In this document: in pieces, positions 24,892 through 33,179 of the stretch
How the letters are laid out: every line of letters begins with the position of its first letter
How positions within the stretch are numbered: the stretch's first letter is position 1
Source: Deinococcus aquatilis DSM 23025
GTDB taxonomy: Bacteria; Deinococcota; Deinococci; Deinococcales; Deinococcaceae
DNA length: 53,105 bases
Reading direction: 5' to 3'
NCBI RefSeq assembly: GCF_000378445.1
Contig: NZ_KB899730.1
Location: 1 to 53,105, forward strand
Translations under genes and position numbers: made by a program
Notes under the pieces: generated by a model
Databases searched by the model: none
Told to the model about the DNA's origin: nothing
What the model saw: the letters and a program-made list of their open reading frames with translations, nothing else

Positions 24892-25455
24892 ATGCCCGAT
24901 CTCAGTTGCCCCAAGTGCCGGAGCGAAAATACCCAGCGCCTAGAAATTATCTATAGCTCAGGCGTGGGCATCGGCACCAGTCAGGGTACAGTCGTCGCCG
25001 CTTCGATTGGATCAAATGGAAATCTCATTCCTACGTTCGGCGTGACAGAAACGAAGTCTCAGACGATCTCTGCTTTAGCCCAGCGGTACGCGCCGCCGAG
25101 TGCAAAGGGAGTAACCGAAATGAATGGCATAGTTGATAACATCAGGCTTGCCCGTGGGGGCTTACCCCTGTTGATCGTCATCTGCGGTGTAGTTGGTTTG
25201 CCCTATGTACCTTTACTGTCGTTCTTTGGTCTCGGATTGGCGGTGTTTGTGTACTTTTGGCTAGATGATGCTCTCAAGAAAAATTTAATAGGCCTCTCCC
25301 GTAAGGAGGCAGAGCATCATTTGGAAATTCTCCAATGGATGGAAGATTTCGCCTGCTTACGTTGTGGCCACACTTTTAGCCCTGTGATCGTGTCCTACCA
25401 ATACGATGAAGATTTTTATGAACTCCCAGAAGAGGTTTGGGGAACCAACAGATAG
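24892..25455 (+). CDS. Zinc-ribbon membrane protein, function unknown
   Basis: The 187-residue protein opens with CPKC at residues 6-9 and later has CLRCGHTF near 154-161; together these may form a split zinc ribbon. Between them is a hydrophobic hairpin (about 85-125, PLLIVICGVVGLPYV and FFGLGLAVFVYFWL) that should cross the membrane twice, placing both ends in the cytoplasm. ATG 24892 is preferred over the longer frame because the CPKC motif follows directly and CATAGT lies 7 bases upstream. I do not recognise a named family. Confidence 0.65.
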   Translation: MPDLSCPKCRSENTQRLEIIYSSGVGIGTSQGTVVAASIGSNGNLIPTFGVTETKSQTISALAQRYAPPSAKGVTEMNGIVDNIRLARGGLPLLIVICGVVGLPYVPLLSFFGLGLAVFVYFWLDDALKKNLIGLSRKEAEHHLEILQWMEDFACLRCGHTFSPVIVSYQYDEDFYELPEEVWGTNR

Positions 25456-25507
25456 CCATGTCACTGTCTTCCCGGATTCCCCCATCCAAATCAAGTTGAA
25501 TACCCCA

Positions 25508-25714
25508 ATGGATTCAAGCTCTCCGAATTGGGGCGGCCCCCGCAAAGGTGCAGGCAGAAAGCCCAGCCCCGATTTGCGGGGATCGCTCCAGCTCTCCCGT
25601 GCGGTTTGGGCCATGATTGAAGCCCATGCCCACCGCCTGAGCGTCACCCCACAGGCGCACGCTGCCGCTGTCCTCCAGCAGCATGCCACCGCGCCCTTGT
25701 TCGCCACCCGCTAG
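25508..25714 (+). CDS. Small basic protein, possible DNA-binding
   Basis: The 68-residue ORF begins MDSSSPNWGGPRKGAGRKPS. The GGxRKGAGRKP stretch is common at the start of small phage and plasmid proteins, including terminase small subunits and ribbon-helix-helix proteins. It then has SLQLSRAVWAMIEAHAHRLS and a helical end. The frame is open upstream to 25406, but the upstream part overlaps the end of the zinc-ribbon gene. No strong ribosome binding site is visible. Confidence 0.45.
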   Translation: MDSSSPNWGGPRKGAGRKPSPDLRGSLQLSRAVWAMIEAHAHRLSVTPQAHAAAVLQQHATAPLFATR

Positions 25715-25750
25715 CATATCTACCTCAGCGCAACGGATGGAGGCCACGCA

Positions 25751-25798
25751 AGGCCCACTTGGTGCAGGAGTTTCCCTGCTTCTGCACCAAGTGGGCCT
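25751..25798. repeat. Perfect 17-bp inverted repeat
   Basis: AGGCCCACTTGGTGCAG (25751-25767) and its exact reverse complement (25782-25798) flank a 14-base spacer. The following bases are CT-rich but not a T-run, so a terminator is uncertain. It lies 37 bases after the small basic protein gene. Confidence 0.85.
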
Positions 25799-26040
25799 CT
25801 CTCCTCGTCTGTTGCCCCCTGCCTGCCTCTGGCCGTGATGTGCAGTCATATAACCCTATGACCGCTTCCTCACCGTCCGACTTCGGGTGGAGGGAACTGT
25901 CACCCGGGTTTTCGCCTCTGCGTCTCGCGCCTCGTGCTGCCTGAAATCGCCCTTTTCGCGTTGAGTCCAGCGTTGCACCGAGAGGCTGGCCGATTCGCTG
26001 CGAAACCGGGGCGTACGGGTTGTGGCAGGACGCGGCCTGC

Positions 26041-26138
26041 AGGTCAAGGGTCGCTGGCCACCTCGCCGCTCACCAGGGAGGTGTAGCCGTCGTGGTTGCC
26101 GCACTGGAATCGGATGGGTCAGGCCTGACCCTTGACCT
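26041..26138. repeat. Inverted repeat with 16-bp palindrome
   Basis: AGGTCAAGGGTC (26041-26052) is repeated inverted at 26127-26138. The right copy overlaps a perfect palindrome, GGGTCAGGCCTGACCC (26116-26131). Paired GGTCA motifs upstream of a rep gene are reasonable candidates for initiator-binding sites. Confidence 0.55.
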
Positions 26139-26237
26139 CAATTGACTCTAACTCCGGCTCATGCGGACTTGAACGCCGTTGCTGCGGTTTGAAATCGAGT
26201 TTCAAAACCCAAAGCGCACACACACTGAACTTCCTGG

Positions 26238-26280
26238 GCTCTTCGTTTGCCAAAACGAAGAGCGACCGCCACAGTCGCTC
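26238..26280 (+). promoter_or_regulatory. Two overlapping hairpins upstream of rep
   Basis: Hairpin 1 pairs GCTCTTCGTTT (26238-26248) with its exact complement at 26253-26263 around a 4-base loop. Hairpin 2 pairs GAGCGAC (26260-26266) with GTCGCTC (26274-26280). They share GAGC (26260-26263), so only one can form fully at a time. Confidence 0.65.
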
Positions 26281-26315
26281 ATCCCCAGAAAATCAACCCC
26301 ACCCTGAGGTTCTTT

Positions 26316-26342
26316 ATGACTATCCCCCGTAAAAGGGGGTAA
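26316..26342 (+). CDS. Leader peptide MTIPRKRG of rep
   Basis: The 8-codon ORF, ATG 26316 to TAA 26342, has GAGG 6 bases upstream, a better ribosome site than rep itself shows. Its last codons contain the hairpin CCCCC (26324-26328) / GGGGG (26335-26339). The GGGGGTA stretch (26335-26341) can instead pair with TACCCCC (26351-26357). Ribosome movement over this ORF would therefore decide which hairpin stands in front of rep. Leader-peptide control of this sort is known for IncFII and IncI plasmid rep genes; here it is inferred from sequence only. Confidence 0.5.
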   Translation: MTIPRKRG

Positions 26343-26382
26343 GAAAATCATACCCCCGTCCTGCAGTCAAACAGTCCTCCAG

Positions 26383-27393
26383 ATGTTGATGAATCGCGCC
26401 CCGGCCTGGCCCATGGCCGGTGCCACACCAGCCGAGGCCCACCGACCCAATCGCGTTCCCTTGGAGGACGCGCTCTACGCCCCCTATTGGCAATTTGCCC
26501 CCAAGCAACGCCAAGGCATGATCGTGCTGGACTGTGACCACGTTGATCCTGTCGAGCGTGTCATGGGCGGTCACATTGTGCCCCCCACCGCCGTCGTGTG
26601 GAATGAAGAAAATGGGCACAGCCATGCACTGTATATCCTGACCCATCCTGTCAGCCGCGGTCAAGAAAGCAAACTTGGCCCAATCAAATACATGGACGCT
26701 GTCCGGCGTGGGCTGACGGCCGTCATGGGCGCCGACGCCCGGTACACCCACGATCTCTCCCGTGGGCCACTCGCCCCCGGTCACTTGCTGGAGGTCATCA
26801 GTGGCCGCACCTATGAGCTGGCCGATCTGGCCAAGGGGCTCGACCTCAGGAGGGCTGCTCCGCTACACGATTTGCCTGACGTTGCTGATGTGGATGGCAG
26901 AAATACCGCGCTGTTCGAAGTTTTACGAGGGGAGCTGAGAGGATGGACAGATCGCTTTGCGGATGCAGACCAGCTCCGGGCACACTTGGTGGACAAGGCC
27001 GCCGAGTTTCAAGGCCTGCTGGCCCAACACCCAAGCGGCCCGCTGCCTTTGAGCGAGGTGCGGTCTACTGTGGCCAGTGTCGTGGGGTACGGCAGTGCCC
27101 ATCGCCATGCGGAGCCACGCAGAGCACCCAAAGTCCCCGGTGCAGTGGATCGATCGCAGATCTACAGCACCGACCGTCCGGCGGTGGCCCCTGTGCCTGT
27201 GCAACAGGCACGGCAGGCTGCGGGGGGGAAGCACACCGCTGAGCGCCGCCGTGAGACCACCAGAGCCAGCTTGCGGGCTGCAGTCAGTACACTGCGGGCA
27301 CAGGGACAACCCGTCACTGCTCAGGGCTTGATCTTGATCACCAACCACAGCAAACAGACGATTTACAACCACGAAGACGTATGGAGTCAATAG
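26383..27393 (+). CDS. rep: Plasmid replication initiator, replicase (primase-type) family
   Basis: The 336-residue protein resembles the replicase family of plasmid initiators (ColE2-Rep type, with a primase C-terminal domain), which bind the origin and make the first primer. Supporting stretches are LDCDHVDPVERVMGG (about 49-63, acidic metal-site region), WNEENGHSHALYIL (73-86), IKYMDAVRRGLTAVMGAD (104-121) and YTHDLSRGPLAPGHLLEVIS (123-142). The last 50 residues (RRRETTRASLRAAVSTLRAQ onward) look like a DNA-binding helix bundle, with LILITNHSKQTIYNHEDV as a helix-turn-helix. The ATG lacks a clear ribosome site and sits after alternative hairpins and a leader ORF, so translation is probably controlled. 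The rep frame is open back to 26320, overlapping the leader ORF. Confidence 0.78.
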   Translation: MLMNRAPAWPMAGATPAEAHRPNRVPLEDALYAPYWQFAPKQRQGMIVLDCDHVDPVERVMGGHIVPPTAVVWNEENGHSHALYILTHPVSRGQESKLGPIKYMDAVRRGLTAVMGADARYTHDLSRGPLAPGHLLEVISGRTYELADLAKGLDLRRAAPLHDLPDVADVDGRNTALFEVLRGELRGWTDRFADADQLRAHLVDKAAEFQGLLAQHPSGPLPLSEVRSTVASVVGYGSAHRHAEPRRAPKVPGAVDRSQIYSTDRPAVAPVPVQQARQAAGGKHTAERRRETTRASLRAAVSTLRAQGQPVTAQGLILITNHSKQTIYNHEDVWSQ

Positions 27394-27871
27394 TTTTGTA
27401 CTCATCAGTCTAAAAAGTCCAGAGCGGTGGTGGTCAGATATACGGCCCCTGCGGGCCCTGTGCGTTTGTCCCGGAGGGGCGTCTGTTTCTGCCTGCCTGT
27501 TGCCCCTCCCGCTCTCTTTCCCCGCTTGAGGTCTTTCGCTGCTTCCCCTTTGGGTGGTTTGCGGCTCGGCGCCCCAGCTTCTGTCGGTGCCTCTCTGTCA
27601 GGGTTTCTTCCCTACTCTTCTTTGGGTTTCGGATCAAATGTGACGCCCGCGGCTGCCTCGTCTTGCCTGTGGCCCAACCCGTTCGCAGACATCCGGCTGA
27701 CCGGAATCTCAGCACCTAACACGTCGAGGAATTGACGTTCCTCTCTGCGGTGATGGGATGACCGGGCGTTCCCGATCTCCACCTCTGGCCGCCCCTTGGC
27801 CTGAACCTTTCTTGTGCTGAGCAAAGGCGACCTGGCCTTGTTCAAAGCTGCAGGCCCGCCCTCCCACTCCG
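27394..27871. other. Pyrimidine-rich region after rep, no gene seen
   Basis: About 480 bases. Bases 27480-27660 are strongly C/T-rich on the plus strand, which keeps a long frame open on both strands without protein-like content. A small GGCCC/GGGCC hairpin lies at 27444-27457. It may be part of the origin region or the convergent terminator zone. Confidence 0.4.
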
Positions 27872-29449
27872 TCAGTCCTGCCAGTAGTACAGCAGTTCCC
27901 CCACACGGAGCGGCTCCCGCGCGCCGAAATAGTAAACGTTAAGGCCGGGCACCTTGACGGAGAGGAGGTCGTCATCCAGCCACTGCCATCCGACAGACGT
28001 CAGGGCCAGGCGGATCCGGTCCATCGCGGCCGGCAGGTGGTTGGCGTCTGCACCCCAGGTGTGCGGCGCCGCGAAACGCCCCAGCGTGCTGAGGCTCAGG
28101 TCTCCGCCCTCCAGTGGCAGGACGACGTAGGTGCCGCCGCCTTGCCCGTGCCACACCCCCGCCTCGATGGGCTGCCCGACCTCAAGCCCGGATGCCCGGA
28201 GGGCCTCCACCACCTGTTCGTGCTCAGCCTGCAGGGTCTGCGCTTCAGCATCATCCCAGCGGGGCAGGGTGAGGGCCTCGATCAGCCAGCGCACATCCGT
28301 GCCCGCCTCTGCCTGCTGTGCATAGGCGCGGATGATGGCTGACCGTACCGCCGGGGGCACCACCGCGGGCAACGTCACCTGCAGGTCCGGAATGATGTTC
28401 AGGTCAGGAGCCTCTCCAAGCAGGAGCAGCGTGCGGGCGGCCCAGCGCCGCTCGTCGAGGGCCAGCTCTGGATTTCTCATCCGGGCGTAAAGCTCTGCCA
28501 CTGGGGCGGGTGACAGGGTGCTCAGGGCGTCGCTGGCGTCCTTGAGCACCTGCCAATCGGGATCCTGGAGCGCCTGCAGGAGTACCTCGGCCGCGCGGGC
28601 AGGTTCGAGCTCCGCGAGGCGCGTCGTCGCCCAGTTCCGCACTGCGCCCACAGGATCGACCGTCGCGAGTGCCTGCAGGCGATCCACCAGGGGGAGCGGG
28701 GTTGGGCGGAGGGTGCGGCTCAGGCCCAGCAGGCCACCCAAGCTGCGTGGTCGGGGGGCCGCCTGCAGTTCCTGCACCATCGGTCCCAGCCCGCCCACCC
28801 GCTCTTCCAAGGCAACCAGCCCCCGCTGGCCCGCCGTGAAGCGGTGATGCCAGGGGTCTGCGGCCAGGCTGATCAGGTCACGGGTGGCGGTGAGGTCGCC
28901 CAGCCGACCACGCGCCTCGAGGAGTGGGCCTGCGGCGCTGAGCCAGGGTTCGCCACGCGTGCTCAGGGAGCGGATCAGGTTCAGGCTTTGGACGTCGTCC
29001 TGCTCCACCAGGGCGAAGAGAGCGGCCGTACGAACCTCCCCTTCGGTCTCGTTGTCGCGCAGCATCCGGCGGAAGAGGGGGAGGAGCTCCGGTCGGGTTC
29101 GGGTGCCCAGGGCCTGTAGGGCGGCCCGCCGGAGGAACCACGGCTGGGCCTGGTCGTCTGCCAATTTGATGAGGACGTGGCCGTCGTCATCGATCCGGGT
29201 CAGGGCCTCCATGAGCAGCATCGGGAACTCGTACGTCACCTCGTATTCCGTCTGGCCCGCACTGGCCGCGAGGTGAAGGGCGGGGAGCACCTGACCAGGT
29301 TGATCTTGGAGTGCGGCGGCGAAGTGAACGGTGAGCGCGGCCTTGGTGGCGTCGAACACGTCACCAGGCAGGCCGTCTGGGTGCTCCGCCCGCATGCGGG
29401 CCCACTGGGTGCGGAAGACGTCGAGCAGTTCGGAGGGCAGGGCACTCAT
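27872..29449 (-). CDS. HEAT-repeat-like protein
   Basis: The 525-residue protein is dominated by paired helices typical of HEAT/Armadillo-like repeats from about residue 90 to 370, for example FLRRAALQALGTRTRPELLP, EGEVRTAALFALVEQDD and VGAVRNWATTRLAELEPARA. The final 120 residues form a separate alpha/beta part ending VYYFGAREPLRVGELLYYWQD. No signal peptide and no catalytic motif are visible, so a scaffolding or protein-binding role in the cytoplasm is likely. The ATG is at 29449 with no strong ribosome site. It is convergent with rep and separated from the next minus-strand gene by about 280 bases. Confidence 0.65.
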   Translation of the reverse strand: MSALPSELLDVFRTQWARMRAEHPDGLPGDVFDATKAALTVHFAAALQDQPGQVLPALHLAASAGQTEYEVTYEFPMLLMEALTRIDDDGHVLIKLADDQAQPWFLRRAALQALGTRTRPELLPLFRRMLRDNETEGEVRTAALFALVEQDDVQSLNLIRSLSTRGEPWLSAAGPLLEARGRLGDLTATRDLISLAADPWHHRFTAGQRGLVALEERVGGLGPMVQELQAAPRPRSLGGLLGLSRTLRPTPLPLVDRLQALATVDPVGAVRNWATTRLAELEPARAAEVLLQALQDPDWQVLKDASDALSTLSPAPVAELYARMRNPELALDERRWAARTLLLLGEAPDLNIIPDLQVTLPAVVPPAVRSAIIRAYAQQAEAGTDVRWLIEALTLPRWDDAEAQTLQAEHEQVVEALRASGLEVGQPIEAGVWHGQGGGTYVVLPLEGGDLSLSTLGRFAAPHTWGADANHLPAAMDRIRLALTSVGWQWLDDDLLSVKVPGLNVYYFGAREPLRVGELLYYWQD

Positions 29450-29726
29450 GCGACCTGACTGTACTGCAGGTACGCGCTACAGCCTCAATCGACTGCGTCG
29501 CCCACTCAGATGGGTTCGGCAGACCTTCACTCAAAGCTGCGCTCAGCGAAATCACTCACGTCGTGGTCAGTGAAACTCTAGACCGAACAGGAGGGTGAAC
29601 AGTTCTCCTCCGGCAGTTCCACCAGAGCCGCCTGCAGGTTGCTCAGGTCGCTGCCGATGACCTTCGGACTGTCCTCCTGCAGTTGCCAGTCCTCTCCGTG
29701 GGTGGAGGCCTTCGCTCGGTTCATCC

Positions 29727-30227
29727 CTACCAACCGAATCGGTGGGTCAGTATGATCCCGATGATGGCGCCAAACAGGGTACAGACGACACCCTGCCAGA
29801 GAGGAATGCCTGCCAGAGCCCTGGCGATGTCTTTGCTGTCTTTGAGGATGACGTCAACCGGTCGGGGCCTTTTACTGAGTTGGTCGAGTTCGTAGACAAT
29901 CCGCCGAAGCTCGCCGGGCAGCTTCAGGAATTCGCCGGTATTTGCGACGGCTTGGGCGAGTTCCTGAAGTCTGTACTGCTGACCCGCTTCCAGCGCAGTC
30001 ACCATCCCAACAGCGGGTGAGCAACCCTCCAACTGGGCCCACATCGCCGCCCGCTGGAAGATCTGCAGAACATCCTCGGGGATCTGCTTTCCACCCTCTT
30101 CGGTCTTGGGCAGATAGGTTGCCGTTTGCTTTTCGAATTCCCCCACAAATTTCCTGAACTCCTGGCGCGGGATGCCGCACTTATCTGCCGCTTTATTGAG
30201 GGAGTAGTATTCCACCGTTTTGGGCAT
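29727..30227 (-). CDS. HTH-type protein with C-terminal membrane anchor
   Basis: The 166-residue protein has a MerR-like N-terminal part (YYSLNKAADKCGIPRQEFRK and a later KQIPEDVLQIFQRA, about 7-60), a helical middle, and a single hydrophobic C-terminal segment (GVVCTLFGAIIGIILT, about 144-160). ATG 30227 is chosen because AGGAG lies 8-9 bases upstream; the longer frame has no such signal. A DNA-binding-like head with a tail anchor could link DNA or a partner protein to the membrane. No family was recognised. Confidence 0.6.
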   Translation of the reverse strand: MPKTVEYYSLNKAADKCGIPRQEFRKFVGEFEKQTATYLPKTEEGGKQIPEDVLQIFQRAAMWAQLEGCSPAVGMVTALEAGQQYRLQELAQAVANTGEFLKLPGELRRIVYELDQLSKRPRPVDVILKDSKDIARALAGIPLWQGVVCTLFGAIIGIILTHRFGW

Positions 30228-32025
30228 AGTTTGAGCTCCTGTTGAGAAAAAGAATTCCAACCACAACAACCAAAAGGCAGTGTGATTGGAACCCTCGAAA
30301 GCGCTTGAGAGCGCAGCCGCCGAAGCAGCACTGAAAGTTGCTGAAGCGAAGTTCAGCGTGTCTTAGCCCGACCCGGCCTGTCATGTTTCGAACCCCATGC
30401 AGAGGGTGGGTGCATTTTTTAACCACAGTCGGAGCAGGAGTCATCCTGAGCCCACTGCTGACGTCTTGGGGGCCAACCCTCGGCGTCCTGGTGCTCGGCG
30501 TTGCATGCCGTAAGTCCTCGCGAGATTTCCCAGGTATCCGGTGAGGCATACCCTTTTACCGATGGCGGTTTTCGGCCCAACATTGCTGTCGGTACACAAG
30601 GCTTGGCGAACAACTTCGACTCGACTTGCTTGAACCTACTCTCCACCGCTCCCACTCTGCCCGCACCAGTCTCCATGAGCACTGGTTTGATGTTCTGGCA
30701 GAGCTTCCCACGTTAGTCATTCTTGTGTCCGATTTCTCGGCGGTGTAGCCCGATCAGTGTCATGCAGCACTCGCTCTACAGTCAGCAAAAAACCTTTGCT
30801 TTTAGCCGCCCAAATGTTCCGAACTGGCGGTTTACCCTGCTGCACGCATTCCATATCTCTCGATAGCCCGAAAGTGTCCTTTCGGTTCTGACCACTTGCA
30901 CCTTCCACCCCAGAGCGTCCGTACTGAACGCCATGACAGGCTTGAGCTATTCGCCGATCTGGACACGTTTCCACACCCAGTACCACAAACACCCTTCTGG
31001 TACACGACATCACCGTGTATCCATCCGTTGCTGCTCACATCATCACTGACATGCTGACGCCCACCTGTGGGGGAGATGTTGCACCGTTCCCAGCGCCCCA
31101 CCCCATGATTTCGAGATGACAGGGTTGCACACGTCACCGTGTTCCCGTTTCCGTGTCGCCCAACACTCCTCAATGGATTAGGTAGAACCCAGGAGTTACA
31201 CCCAGGAGCCCCTGTTGCAGCCGCACGAGCGAGGTTTCCCCAGCATGCAGCTACGTCGGTTTGGAACTGGTGGCGAGCCAGCCCCATGGTTGTCTGCGAG
31301 GACAGCACCATAAGAAAACTGTAGTCCGGTTTTGCCTCAAAAGAGGAACATTCATTATATGTAGTGAAATTACATTGTCCCAGACATGTTCTTGCTCAAT
31401 CCTCATTCACATGCATGAACAATCTGAAATCAGCTCAAAAGAGATGCGATCTCCTTTGTTCAGGCCCAGATGATTCTCGAAATACCTGCGGGAAGGGTTA
31501 TTGCCAGGGAGCGTCGCCCTACGCGGCAGGCTGCTGTGATGCTGGAGCGCAGGCAGAATAAGGGCAAATGCAAGCACCCGAATTGCAGTCCGGGTGCCAA
31601 GAACGGGAACAGACACGACAGAGGAGGAGGTGTCCTGATGCGAAAGCAACATCAGGGTACACCTGGACACACCTGCAGGCAAGACAAACCCAGTGGGAGG
31701 CTAAGATTCTGACTATTCCCTCAGCAACTTCCTCACTGGCCTGTTCCCGCTCTGACAAGCCTCAAACTCTGGCCCTCTGCCCGGGTTACATCTGTCGGAC
31801 GACCGCTTCAGTTGGGGCCGTCTTCTTGTTGATTGAGCGCAGATAGCCACTGCCATTTTGAGCAGTGTTGGGACACACCAAAGTTGATGTGATCCACGCG
31901 GGTGAGGACTTGTCGCTGGGAACACTTGACACTGCTTTTCGCCCGGTCGCTGGGTTTGGGGCCAGAGCACCTTGACAGTCTTGACAGTAAATTGCCGAAA
32001 CCCAACAGCACAGCACAGTGGCTGT
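30228..32025. other. Gene-poor 1.8-kb region
   Basis: ORFs in all frames here are short, overlap each other and are rich in Cys, Ser, Trp and Arg, unlike real proteins. No ribosome site decides any of them. Fragments such as WAAKSKGFLLTVERVLHDTD on the minus strand (near 30717-30850) may be remains of a lost gene. The segment 31320-31460 is AT-rich. No tRNA or rRNA was seen. Confidence 0.5.
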
Positions 32026-32736
32026 ATGCAATATCGATACCACACGACAGTGACGTCAGCCCTACAGATCGTGGCACGACTGGCCCACTCCAGCCCATTT
32101 GTCGCAGTGATTGAAGCGCCGGTTGCCAAGGCCGTACAGATTGCCCAGCGTCAAGCGCAACGTTACCCGACGATCGACACGGATCACGGCACTCGGACGG
32201 CACTGCGCAAGATCAAGATGCCCGCAGTGCAGCTAGTGATCATGCCGCCGGAGGATGGTGAGGTGGCCATGCTGCTGTTGTCCAATGTGGTGCCTGCAGA
32301 CAGTCGGGAGCATTGGCACAATGCCTTCGCCCCATATCCCTTGACTTGGCGAAATTATGAACTGACGCAGACCGCCGCAGGGCGTATCACTTGGCGCTTA
32401 TCTACGGAGGCTCGGCAGCATTACCGTGCCCGGATCGCCCGCCTGATTACCGGGCGAGGGGGGCAACCGGGTTACGGTAAGCGGCCCTATCAGTTGCCGC
32501 CCCAAACGGCCCACGATCAGATCATCAAATTGGCAGCCCATCTGCAGCATTACCCAGGTCTGTCCGGCATTCGGTCGGACGTCTTTGATCTGGCGCAGTA
32601 CAGCACCCGCGTTTGGACCGCAACCCATTCGCAAGAACACTATCCAGTATGGCCGACGATGCCATACGCCCGGTTTTCGCAGGCGCAGACGGCCCCTCTC
32701 CCCGACCTCATTCCTCTCTTTGGAGGCCCATCATGA
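32026..32736 (+). CDS. Plasmid protein of unknown function
   Basis: This 236-residue protein has no signal peptide. Its N-terminal half reads as an alpha/beta domain (RIARLAHSSP-like start, FVAVIEAPVAKAVQIAQRQA, VQLVIMPPEDGEVAMLLLSN, WRNYELTQTAAGRITWRLS). The C-terminal half is helical and aromatic (HDQIIKLAAHLQHYPGLSGI). ATG 32026 is chosen over the upstream frame because CACAGT lies 6 bases before it, matching the spacing of leaderless genes in this window, but this is weak. Its stop overlaps the start of the next gene (ATGA), so the two form an operon. Gene pairs like this on plasmids are usually mobile-element specific; I know no function. Confidence 0.6.
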   Translation: MQYRYHTTVTSALQIVARLAHSSPFVAVIEAPVAKAVQIAQRQAQRYPTIDTDHGTRTALRKIKMPAVQLVIMPPEDGEVAMLLLSNVVPADSREHWHNAFAPYPLTWRNYELTQTAAGRITWRLSTEARQHYRARIARLITGRGGQPGYGKRPYQLPPQTAHDQIIKLAAHLQHYPGLSGIRSDVFDLAQYSTRVWTATHSQEHYPVWPTMPYARFSQAQTAPLPDLIPLFGGPS

Positions 32737-33164
32737 CCAAAACAAAGAAGACCCCCACCAGTAACAAGCCCCGCGTGGTTTATGAGGTCAAAGGCCCGCA
32801 GGGCACGATGCAGGTCGAGGCCACCACCACCGCAGAACTCCGCGACGTCCTCGCACCTCTCCTGCAGGAATTGGACCCGTACGCGGTACAGGCCGTTGCC
32901 CGACTTGCGAGCATTGAGCGAGCCACCATCACAGCGATTGGTTGGACAGTGCGGCGTGTCGGGGTACTGCAGTTTCAAGCCGATCAACCGGATGCGCCAA
33001 CCCCTCAAAAAGTCACTCGGAAACGCGAGAAAATCAGCCCGACTGCAGTTCTGCCGTCCAAAGTTGACTTGGGCATTGAGGCCGCTCTGGAAAGCCTAAC
33101 GCCTCGTCCCCAAGAGGCTGATCAACGCCCTCAAAGCATTTTTGACATGCCCTCCGATGCTTAA
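32733..33164 (+). CDS. Small plasmid protein coupled to the previous gene
   Basis: The 143-residue protein starts at an ATG that overlaps the stop of the upstream gene by 4 bases (ATGA). The first 25 residues are Lys/Thr-rich. A compact domain follows (VVYEVKGPQGTMQVEATTTA, ELRDVLAPLLQELDPYAVQA, and VRRVGVLQFQ). The C-terminus is a charged disordered tail (PQKVTRKREKISPTAV onward). The 3' end overlaps the convergent Xre gene inside a palindrome. No family was recognised. It is probably a partner of the upstream protein. Confidence 0.65.
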   Translation: MTKTKKTPTSNKPRVVYEVKGPQGTMQVEATTTAELRDVLAPLLQELDPYAVQAVARLASIERATITAIGWTVRRVGVLQFQADQPDAPTPQKVTRKREKISPTAVLPSKVDLGIEAALESLTPRPQEADQRPQSIFDMPSDA

Positions 33165-33179
33165 AGGAGTTCCTTTAAG
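33160..33179. repeat. Palindrome over two convergent stop codons
   Basis: CTTAAAGGA (33160-33168) and TCCTTTAAG (33171-33179) form a perfect 9-bp-arm inverted repeat with a 2-base centre. It contains the stop codons of both convergent genes. Confidence 0.7.

Larger units (their letters stand above)
25715..26382. other. Candidate plasmid origin and rep leader
   Basis: This gene-poor stretch of about 670 bases in front of rep contains four inverted structures, a perfect palindrome and a short leader ORF, listed separately. An apparent small ORF from ATG 25858 breaks after 28 codons; protein-like pieces in other frames further on (for example HQGGVAVVVAALESDGSG ending at 26145) may be a decayed gene. 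Confidence 0.5.

Noticed and set aside
27427..27735. Long frames on both strands after rep
   Set aside because: They result from a pyrimidine-rich strand bias; the sequences are low-complexity Ser/Pro/Leu or Arg/Lys/Glu without motifs.
30832..31311. 159-codon minus-strand ORF in the gene-poor region
   Set aside because: Very rich in Cys, Ser, Gly and Trp, with no ribosome site and overlapping ORFs in other frames; not protein-like.
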